A DNA stretch of 14,603 nucleotides. Origin: Ectocarpus siliculosus (taxonomy: Eukaryota; Sar; Phaeophyceae; Ectocarpales; Ectocarpaceae). Under the pieces are notes generated by a model that saw only the letters and a list, made by a program, of their open reading frames with translations, was not told the origin of the DNA and did no database searches. The stretch is taken from assembly GCA_000310025.1 (NCBI GenBank), contig FN649747.1, forward strand, positions 1-14,603, written 5' to 3'. Both the position numbers and the translations under genes were made by a program. Below are positions 1 through 10,100 of this stretch, piece after piece (position 1 is the first letter of the stretch; every line of letters starts with the position of its first letter).

Positions 1-82
1 AGTAGATAACTCCACCATATACGTATGTGATGGGAAGTATCTACGCATTTCTCGTTGCTTGTGTGACGCAGGTGTGTGAGCA

Positions 83-221
83 CCTCTCTTTTCTTGAATG
101 ATGGAACGTGTTTAAGCGTCTATCTCTCTTGGACTCTGTGACGATCCGGTTGCCTTCGCAGCCTCTCTAGGGATCGTCACAAGAGATAGATGCTTAGACA
201 CATTCCATCATACAAGAGAGG
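83..221. repeat. 139-bp imperfect palindrome (foldback) inside the intron 12 array
   Basis: The left outer arm (from 83, CCTCTCTT, on through AATGATGGAA and the GTCTATCTCT region near 118-128) pairs with the right arm at 181-221 (AAGAGATAGATGC to AAGAGAGG), with scattered mismatches. The inner arm GTGACGATCC at 138-147 pairs perfectly with GGATCGTCAC at 171-180, leaving a 23-nt loop. Left of this point the minisatellite units appear in the opposite orientation, for example CTTGTGTGACGCAGGTG near 59-75. Confidence 0.8.
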
Positions 222-976
222 AGAGGGTATCGTACAAGCAAATAGAGACACCTCCGTCATGCGCGGACACCTCCATCATGCAAGAATAGAGAGACAGATG
301 CGACGATTGGGCTGGTCGTCAAACCCTCTCTTTGATGTACCATCACAAAGACAGGGGTGTGAAGACAACCCGATATTCGCACAAGCGAAGAGAGATACAT
401 GTAGATGCGCAGACACCTCCATCATACAAGAGAGGAGAGGACGTGCAGCCACCAACAAACAAGCAAATAGAGACACCTCCATGACACAAGCAAGAGAGGA
501 TGCATAGAAACTTCCACTTTGCGTGGACACCACCATCATACAAGTAGAGGGAGGACGTGCAGACACCATCATACAAGCAAATCGAGACACTTCCATCACA
601 CAAGCAGAAGAGCAGCATAGACACCTCCATCATACAAGAACACAGAGGGCGTGTTGACACCATCATACAAGCAAATAGAGACACCTCCATGACACAAGCA
701 AGAGACACACGTCCATCATACCAGAAGAGAGAGATAGCTGCGTACACCTCGATCACAAGCGCGAAAAATGGTTGGACGCTTGTTTCACACAAAGCAAGAC
801 AGGATGCGTGGGCACCTCCGTCACACGACCGCAGAGAGAAGGATCCATACCTACCTCCGATCATACCTCCAATCATGCAGCAACGAGAGGCGCGTAGACG
901 CCATGACACAACCAAGGAGAGGATGCGAAAACAAAAACCTCCACGATACAATACAACATCATGCATGAACCCATAC
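200..976. repeat. Degenerate minisatellite with core CACCTCCATCATACAAG
   Basis: At least a dozen imperfect copies of the core are visible, for example at about 200, 249, 268, 414, 474, 528, 564, 588, 622, 658, 682, 708, 745 and 813. They have irregular spacing of roughly 20-150 bp and A/G-rich linkers such as CAAATAGAGA. Variants alternate between CATCATACAAG and CATGACACAAG, a higher-order pattern. On the gene's strand the core reads ATGATGGAGGTGTCT, close to the exon 12 donor junction ATGATGGAG|GTATGG. Confidence 0.85.
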
Positions 977-1168
977 CTCCATCATGGCATCCGCCTGCTC
1001 GTTCTTCCCCATTAACAGCAGCCCGAGCCCCAGGGAGACCAGCCTCGCCATGGGCTGCTCCAGCTCCGTGTCGCTGCTCTCCATAAGCCGCTGCACCAGG
1101 ACCGACCCCACCTCCTCGTTGCACGTCCCGACAAAGATCATGCCCAGGGACAGCGCGGCAAGCCCGAC
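977..1168 (-). CDS. RPN1: RPN1 exon 12 (residues 606-669), PC repeats and T1-site region
   Basis: The exon encodes [20 protein letters not shown] and [20 protein letters not shown], matching the MIAVGSCNGDV...LPLGLGLNHLGKGEAIEA stretch of human PSMD2. By alignment, yeast T1-site residues D541, D548 and E552 correspond to E624, Q631 and E635 here; human has D, Q and E. The ubiquitin/UBL-binding face is therefore largely retained. The acceptor ttcattttcag|GTC is strong. The donor ATGGAG|GTATGG resembles the unit of the minisatellite beyond it. The gene continues past position 1. Confidence 0.94.
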
Positions 1169-4100
1169 CTGAAAATGAAACGACCATGGTTGATTTGGTG
1201 GGCAGGGTTACACTCATCATGTTTTGCGCCTTAGCTGTTAAGACCTTTGACACGCGTCGAGAGGACAGAGCAATGTTGCCACAGGACCGATCACGTAGTT
1301 TTGAAGTCTATACAAAATATGTTTTGTAGCACGGGATGGGAGGGGTATCAGTGGCCCCCCGGAACCGGCCAACAGGTTGCGGAGAAACGTCTCTGTTCCG
1401 TCGTAACAAACACACCAGGAGGTGCGTGTGTCCTTGCCGCAAAAAAACGAACTACACATCTCGGCATTGCATCGTCCAACACGACAAGGTGGATTGTGTC
1501 GCGTCAGAAATATCGGTCGAGACCGGGGGGAGGGGGCGGCGGCGTACCTCCACCATGTTGGCGTTCTCGGTGTTGGCCACCAGGGGGGTCAGCAGCTCCA
1601 CCACGTCCTCCCGCCGGGCCCCCGCGTAGGCCACGCCGAGGCCGACGCAGGCGCCGCACCGCATGGCGTGGGAGGGCGACTCGACGTGGTCGGCGAGGAG
1701 GGCGAGGGCGGGGTCGCTCTCGTTGCGCACCCCGCTGCAGCCGTCGTCGTGTTATCGTTGTTGTTGTTGTTGTTGTCAATTTGTTGTTATCCAAGGGCCA
1801 ACCGAAAGAGAGAAGGACCGGATGAGCGTGGCTTAGATGCTACCATGGCTTAGATGCTTCGGCGGGAGTAGAAAAAACACGGCGTAGTAAACAACAACAG
1901 AAACACGACCTGCAGGGAGTACACACAGAGTATCTTATATCTAGTCATGCGCAAGGAACCGGCAACGCAATCAACGATCACCCCCGTTCATGATCAAAAC
2001 CAAGGCCTCCGCAAAGACGAACGGCAAGCAACGGAATCGAGGCTGCAGGAGGGGAGGGCAAAAGGGAGCAAAGATACGGAGCCCCACCCATCCATCCCAC
2101 CTGCTGACGATACCGACGGCAAGCACAGCCCCGGCCTTGATGTAGTCCTCGTTTGAGTGGAAGAACTTGTCGATCTGTCGGGCGTCGGGGTACGACAAGG
2201 AAGATGATAGGCAGAGTGTGAGCGGGTGTGCGCATGTGTGTGGGTTAGGCGACCGAAACTTCTATCCCGTCCAGTCTGCCTGCCACCTGCCGGAACAAAA
2301 CAAAACAAAACAAAACAAAACAAAACAAAACAAAACGAGAGACGAAGAAAAGTACCAGCAACAAGAATTAAGAACCAAGTTGTACGAGAAGCAAGGAACA
2401 CATGAAAACGCAAACATAAAACATGCACAGTATTTGAGCGCAGTGGATCGATACAACTTACCATGGTACACTCCACTCCATCCGGTACCATGATAATAAT
2501 ATTGACGTTCTGCACCCGTCGCCGTTCCGGCACTACCAGAAAAAATCGCCGCAATCCTCACTATTTACCACAAATCATTCCGCAACCAAAAACCAAAAAC
2601 ACGATACTGTGAATGCCACCTCAGACTGTCGTAGATTGTGACGTCAGATGACCTGTCGGAGATCTAGCTTCTTCGGGGTGTTGCCACAGATAGAGTCAGT
2701 GTAGGATGGACGCTGAACCTTGCTTCAACACAAGGTTGCTCCCCACCTGACACTCAACACAACTATCCTTGCTTCAACACAAGGTTGCTCCCCACCTAAC
2801 ACTCAACACAACTATTCGTACTCGTCAGCCTCTCCACCAGAGGTTGAACCAGTGTGTATTCACACCACACATGCAAAGGGAACTTGCTCACAAGTGAACC
2901 TGGAGACAACCGTCTCACAATACACTGTATATATTCCCACGTTGATAGCGAACTATTGGATGAGAAGTGGGTGCTCCAGCCCCAAGGATTCGAAATATGT
3001 AACTCCTTCCTTTCATGCACAAATAAGGGGATGAAAGGAAATAGTGACATGTTGCGTGCTCTTCGGGCTGAACACTCAATGCTAATCCAATAGTTCGTTA
3101 TCAACGTGGAAATATGTATGGTACCAGGTACATCGTAATGTGTGTATTTTGTTTTTTGCTTTCGGTTGCGCAATTTCTAGTAGTGAGGATTGGGGTGGTT
3201 TTCGTTAAGAGTGCCGGACACGCTGACGGGCACAGATGCACAACAACCCTCTTCGGGAAACGAAAACGCCTCGGCGGCTTGCTGCGGCAACGCCTAGCTG
3301 TACGCGCCTGCATGAGGCCCTCCTCGACGTTCCACAGCAGGATCGTGCCGAGCGACGCGGCGGCGCTCATCATCCCGTGGTCCTTGTTCTTGTACAGCCA
3401 GGCGTTGCCCTCCGTCGTCATGAGCTGCTCGTGTTCGGGGGAACGGTTACACAGAAATAAGGGGAAGAGAAGGCGCGCACGTGCGAGGCAAACACCATCG
3501 TCAGCCGTGAATCTTAAGGTGACGACCTTGGGGCCAAAGACATGATCTGTCTGCCGGTCTGCCGGTCTTGTCAGTGTTATGTCTGCCCATCTGGCTGGCT
3601 GGCTGTCCTGCGGCAATCACACGAACACAGAAACGGAGTAACGACTTCTGACCATTCTTTGGTCAATAAAACCAAAAAAGAAAGAATACCCACATAGAAA
3701 AAAATCACAACAAGTCCCGGTCTTCCTTCTCAGCGGCTGCAAACAAAAAAACACTGTCCACACGCTCTCCTCAACTTTTCACTCAAAACCGGCTCATTCT
3801 TTGGTCAATAAAACCAAAAAAGAAAGAATACCCACATAGAAAAAAATCACAACAAGTCCCGGTCTTCCTTCTCCGCGGCTGCAAACAAAAAAACACTGTC
3901 CACACGCTCTCCTCAACTTTTCACTCAAAACCGGCTCCACCTTGCAGGACCTTGGATTGCTAGACAAGGCATCATTTCTCAACATTGCGCAACCTACGCA
4001 GTTCAGCGAGTACCTAAAAGCCAGCAGCCAACGTAGGTACCACAACCCAAGGACAATCACTGCAATAAGATACAAAACACACAAAAAACATGAGAAAAAC

Positions 4101-7100
4101 TCCTACCGTTGGATAGAGATGCATTCGTTGCGTTAAGATTAAGGACCACCGACCTGGTCCTGACCGTATCCGGCGTTGACGAAGGCGTTCACGAACGTGG
4201 ACGCCAGGTTAGCCCGGGCGGAATCCACCTGCTGTGCCCCCCCATCCCTCCGCCGAGACACACCTCCTGACTCTGCGAGGTGGCTCTTGTAGATGTCCTC
4301 CGGAGTCTGCGTTTCCGCACAGAGCGGGGTGTCCGGTTCCCGCGAGATCATCGCGCGCAAGACGAGCAATACCGTGAGAGAGGGTGGATGCCATACTTTA
4401 TGGTTGCCTATTGTGCAGAGGTGCTCGAGTTGGGGGGAAACGGTCACGCAAACAGAGGTGGATGCCATGCTGTATTGCTGCCTGTTGTGCAGGGGTGTGC
4501 GTGAGTTGGGGGGGACGAGAATGCAGCCAACCAGAGGTCGGTTTGCGATTGACCGCGTCATGCTCTGTGGAACAGACATGGGTACGCTGATGCCTCGACA
4601 GTCTTAACTTCTCGTCAATGAAAGCGCACGCAGCAAACGCTACCACTGGCGTCAAACATGGGGCTACCACTGCTCATGTTCGTATCAACAACAACAACAA
4701 CAACAACACTACCCCGAAAATCACAACGACAGACAAACCTTAGCCTCCATGACGTCAAGGTCTCTGGCGAGGGCGAGGTAGTGCTCCGACAGGCTGCCGT
4801 TCCCGATGATCTCGTTCACGTCGTCGTCGTCGGGGTGCTCGTAGGAAGCACGGTGGCGCGCCATGATGAAGCTGGGAAGGTCAAGACGACAACACAACAC
4901 GCATCCAACACAGCACGGGCGTAACCAAGAACAAAGGGGACACAAAGGAAGAGCAAATGATATCGCGGGGGTGGCTGGGAAGGTTAAGATCTAACAAAAA
5001 AAAAAATGATTTAACAGAGCGCACGGATGAAATGAAGCGGAAACAAAGTTGCGGGATTGGAGAGACAATTCGGTGAGACGTTGGGAAGGTAAAACGACAG
5101 CAAAGAAAAATGAGAGTCGGAGAGATGGCACCTCCGTGTTCGCGATTCGCGATTTTTTTTTAAAAGCGTGTTTCTCCGCAACTAGGAGGGTGCGAACACC
5201 AACCGATACCTCTCAGGAAAGCCCTCGACGAGATGTTTCCAAAACTACCCTTTTCGGCGGCGGTACCCCCTTGGTTGTGGATATATAATAATACATACGC
5301 AATAAAAAAAAAAACAACGCAAACACGGGGGTGCCATCTCTCCGACAAGACAGACATCGATCCAACACAGCACGGATGTGCTCAGGAACACCGGAGACAA
5401 GAGGAACAGCAACGGACACCGCGGGATTGAGGAGACAATCAATTGGCGAAATGCCCAAGCGTTGACGACGAAGCAGGGGAAAGTATAGTCCCTGTTTGGC
5501 AAGTCGGCCGAAACCACAGGCTAGGTGTCCACATCTCAAAGACGACAGCTGTGCTTTGGACCCCAAGCGGGCTGGCATGAGGGCCACACCCTGTACGAAT
5601 TGCCCTTTCTTTGGACAACGAATCACGGCTCAAAAAGAAAAAAACGCAAAAGCGAGGTAAAAATCGCGACGAAATTAACCAACTTCGCGACAAAGTGGAA
5701 AATATTCATGCTTTCGTTAGCACGCAAAAAAAATAAGCATGCAAATCAAAAAGAAAAACGGAAGGAGGGGGAAGCAAGTGCGTTGCTGTCAACCACGCGA
5801 GGAGTTACAGCAGCACCACGCTCAAACCCATGTAAAAAATAGACACGAGAACAGAGAACGAGCACACGTCCAAACAAACGCCGACAAGCAGAATCACAGG
5901 CACGAGAAACCCAAACATGCCCTTCTCCTCCACCCCCCACCAACTAGCTGGGGGCTTCGGACACAAACTTACGGCAAGCCGACCTTGACCTACACACCTC
6001 ATCTGCTGCGTCATGCCCTTGTCTTCGCACTCGGCTAGCAGCTGCGCCAGGAGGTCGCTGTCGTCCATCCTCAAAGCCACCCGAACCGCGTCGCAGTACT
6101 TGCCCCGCATGCGGTACAGCTCGAACGCGGTTGTCATCATTTCCTGTTGTCGTGCGTGGTATTGGCGGGTTTCAATGACGGGGCGGAGGGGGGCGGCATC
6201 AGGAAAGGCTGAATGGCGCCGGACGCGTCGGTTGGGCGATTGAGAAGGTGGGTTGAGGGAGATATTTTGATGGGGGGGTGGCGGGGGCGGCTATTCTTGC
6301 ACGGTCCAGAACATTCTGAATTATGGATATCGGTACGCTGCAGTTACCATCGGCGTGGGGAACCAACATTCACACATCGACATGAACGTTTACAGGACAT
6401 GTTTCCAGACAGAGGTGGGTCAAGATTATCATCTCCACTACTCAAGTGACAAAGGCTCAAAAGTCGCCAAGGTAAGGCAAGTTAATATCGTTCATCCGCA
6501 TGCGCTATCTCGTCTTCCTTAGTACAGACAGCAGCGGCCTACCATCCAAGACAGACCAAACTCATGGTGACAGCGTACGTAGAAGTGGCTCGTCCCAACC
6601 GAAGTCCGAAGCCAGCGACACAAACCTCCGCCTCACACCTCACGGCACACCTCACGCTCTCCTTTTGCGAGTGTGCCTACACTACACGGCGACAGCAGCA
6701 CGTGGTGTGTCGACTCTCTTCCTTCTACCCAACATGTGGGTCCCATGCCCTCGACCGCCCACCAGAGCGTGGAGGACCAGTGCTTCCACCGAAAGCGAGT
6801 ACTGTATTGACAATAGCCGCAGCAATTTCCTTCGCAAGATGCTATCAACAGCTCAACATGACCATCATGGACAGCAGTAACGACGGCAACGATGTTATCT
6901 ACAGCTCGAGAACCTAATCAACCCCTCCCGCCCTCACCATCAGGTCGTCTGGGTCCGACATGTAGTCCGCCATCCTCAGCAGGTAAAGGCACACGCGCTC
7001 GTAGTTCTTGTCGTCTACATACGGCAGGTCCAGCAGCTTTTTCAAGCGCTGCGCATGCACGGAGAGTGAGCGAGAGGAGGGGGAGGGGGGGCAGGGCGAG

Positions 7101-10100
7101 AGGCATGGACAGAGGCACAGGTAGGCAGACAAACAGACAGACAAGAGTGAGAAGACAGGCTGTGACAAACCTGAGACAGGGAGAGAGAGAGGAACGAATA
7201 CATAGACACGCATTGCTCACTTCGTCCCGAAGGGAACTGCCCGGTGATTTAAACAAGTGCTGAGGACTCCTGCGCCCAGCTCAAAAACGCCATAGGACAG
7301 CATCACTCCACACCCTGCCACGCATCCATCGTGGTCTCAATGTCACCGGGATAAAAAGTCACCGTACTATTTTACTGTTCTTGCGGTGGATCAGACTAAT
7401 AGGGCGCGGTTTTCGTGCTGGCGTTACTACCAAAACTAAAAGGGAGTTGCGACAGAGCAGGACTCTCAAGTCAGCACGCATACATCAAACACCAGGCAAG
7501 CGGCGTCGGGCACTTCCACCAAGAGGGCGAGGGGCTCAAAACACCCCTTCCCTACCCGTGACATACATACACTCGGCAGAAAATCACGTATTAGGAGGGG
7601 CTACAAGTAAATCAGCAGAAATCACCTCGTCTAGAACGGTATTTTCCCTTCGAAGGTGCGGACAACCTCCCCATTTCTGGCACCCTCGTTCGAAACCCTT
7701 TCATCCTCTAGATAAACCAAACAGGCCAGGGCCCTGCTATCCCCCTTCGTTCGTACACCTCTGTCGCAAAATCGTTTCGAATACTCTGGTTGTATTGCTG
7801 TCTCTCCCCCGTTAATACATTTTCGTCACTTGTCTCTGTTCTCTGAGGTCGCTTTGGTATTGCGGGGCTTGATTGATCTTGGCGTTACCGGCGGTACGCT
7901 GTTCTGCGGCGTACGTGTGCGTACCAAGAGCGAGCGCTTCGCTACCCAATGTTTCGATGCGATGGAAGAACCGTTCGGGGCAGCGGTTTGAGCGTGTGTA
8001 TCAGGAACCGAAGACAGCCAACGACGCCTACAACAACACAACAACAATACACAACAAGCACAACAACGACGACACCAACACACCGGCCACAACCAACAAC
8101 TTTCAAACAAACGACAGCGGCCTCACACCTGCACTTCGACCAGGAGGTCCACCGCCTCCGCCTCCGCGTTGTGCTGCAGGTGAAACGGCACGATGTCGTC
8201 CACCAGCGCCATCAGGTCTGAAACGTCCGCGTCCCCCCCCCCGGCCGCATCCGCCATCGCCTCGTCCCCTTCCCCGTCCGCGCCTTCCTTGACGGCGCCT
8301 ATCCGCCTCGCCGAGTACTCCTGCCCGATCTCCCCGGCGAGGGAGCGGAGGAACTCGTGCCCCCAGCGGCCTAGGTCCCCCTTGGTCCCCACGAGCTTGT
8401 ACTTTAGGCTGACCCGACTGCCGGGGTCTGCCATCGTCATGGCCAACACCTGACAAAAAGAGCCGAACGTATGGGTGGTCGGTGAAGGCGAGCTCCGATT
8501 TCAATCGAATCACCTCTGTTCTGCCCCCCCCCCCTCCCCCCTAGTGCTTGGTCCGGTGAGAACCCGGCGTGCTCCGTCCCGGCTTTGTAGGGATGCGACG
8601 TCAATGGTCTAACGACTACGGCATGCACGACTCCCCCCTCCCCCCTCTTCTTCACCCAAAAACTGAGCGGCGTGTTCTCGTGCATTCGTTTCGTTGTTTT
8701 CCGAAAAATGGTTAACATTCTCCTCTAACGGACAAATGTTGACAACCAAGCCAGCTTGCTGTTGCTCATGTGTGCACCCCTAACACCACGAGTAAATCAT
8801 ACCCTGCCTGTTCTATGCCCGCCGCCCGGCCAATGTGAGGAAACATGCACACACATTTACACTCCCTCCCGCTGTTCGTAGACACATAGAAAACACGCAA
8901 CTCGATGATTTTCGTCGGCATGCAAAAACAGGGGCCGGGCGAATACATCTGTCTAGACAACTCCTCCTCTTGATTATCCCCTTGAACAAAAAAAAAGACG
9001 AAGCTGAGAAGCGCGCCCGTCCGTCCATCTGCCACCATCTGCCACCATCTGCCACCATCTCACCGACAAGATATCCGCCAATGCGCGCTTGTTGCCCTCG
9101 GGCGTCGCCTCTCCCTCTTCCTGCTCGACCTCCACCATCTTCTCTTCCGCGCCAGCACCCGCGGTCGCCGCGGCCGCCGGCTGTTTCACCAGCGGGGTGG
9201 CCACCGGCTGCGGACCGGTGGCGGCCGGCCAGCTCTCGTAGGCTGTGTGTGTTGTCGATTCATTCACCAAGCGGTTGGTTGCGTTCCAGGACGGGAAGAA
9301 GAAACAAGGGGGGGGGGGGGGGGGGGGATCAGCTGAAAACGATCATCGAGGGCGAGGATGCAGAGGTAGGGAACTTTAGCTAAAGCTCAACTCGCGCCCT
9401 GCGGCCTTCCACCGGCCGCTCACAGCGAAGCGGGGGGAAAAGTCCTACTCTCAAATCGACAAGATAACTCAAGAGCGCGGCTGGCTCCCCAACGGGTGCC
9501 GTTCGGTCCATCGCTTCGCGGGGCCCGCGGGAGGCCCTCTCTCCGCAAGACCTCGCCGCCTCGGGCCACGAGCGCTGAGCGCCGGCCGGGCTGCCAGTGC
9601 CGTCGAAACCGCTCCACACGACCTGTTCGCACCTGCATCTGCCCCTCTGACCACTTCGCGCGGGACTGTGATTGGCCGACACGGGCTAAATTTCATCTGC
9701 TCATGGTTCTTTATTTTTCCTGCCGCGTTTCTGAGAACTTGAAGTGATGTGTTGCGGAACGTGTATCTAGCAGGTATCTAGCTAAATGTAAGACATACAT
9801 CCTCATGTGCCTGCCTTTTGTGCACTTCGGCGATGGTGCATAAGCATGAAGTCATGGTGTGTTTTGTGGACGTCAACTGCTATCACTGCTATAACGCCGC
9901 ATCTGGACGTGTGTGCGTGCGCGCAAGCGTCTTCCGAGAATGAGAACGGCAACCTGCGGAAATCTGACAAAAAAGCTGGCTGTCGGAGCACATCTCGCTC
10001 ATGTTCTGCTGGGGCTCTCTGCTCTGGGGAGGACGACGGTGTGTGTGCGCACATGTATACTGCTGATGTTGCTGTAGTCTCACGGCTATAGATATGGTAC

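Larger units (their letters stand above)
1..976 (-). other. RPN1 intron 12 (5' part), filled by a minisatellite
   Basis: This interval follows the exon 12 donor and runs off the left edge, so the intron exceeds 976 bp. No further RPN1 exon is visible in it. It is almost entirely degenerate tandem repeat plus a foldback. The long open frames here on both strands arise from repeated units that lack stops. Confidence 0.85.
2175..3307 (-). other. RPN1 intron 9 (1133 bp), apparent GC-AG intron
   Basis: Begins GCGCGT at 3307 and ends gacag at 2175. It contains, in transcript order, a 191-bp foldback (2928-3118), a 49-bp tandem duplication (2718-2815) and a (CAAAA)8 run (2296-2335). No coding evidence within. 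Confidence 0.8.
4307..4738 (-). other. RPN1 intron 7 (432 bp)
   Basis: Donor GTTTGT at 4738, acceptor acgcag ending at 4307. It carries a (CAA)7 run near the donor and a diverged tandem repeat of about 74 bp. No gene seen. Confidence 0.9.

Noticed and set aside
343-966. 207-codon minus-strand open frame with repeated MEVSLFAC-like segments
   Set aside because: It lies inside the intron 12 minisatellite and only translates its stop-free units. It is out of frame with exon 12 and has no recognisable family.
200-976. Spaced repeats resembling a CRISPR array
   Set aside because: Units are degenerate and irregularly spaced, with repetitive linkers rather than unique spacers, and they lie in a eukaryotic intron.
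5940-5998. Alternative exon 6 ends using later GT sites
   Set aside because: Only the GATGAG|GTGTGT donor gives the phase and the QQMSFIMARH join conserved in the family.
7381-7815. 144-codon plus-strand frame in intron 4
   Set aside because: No domain, unremarkable composition, and antisense within a well-supported intron.
9380-9696. Possible rRNA or mobile-element gene in the GC-rich part of intron 2
   Set aside because: No rRNA landmark sequence recognised and no intact protein motif; kept only as a composition anomaly.
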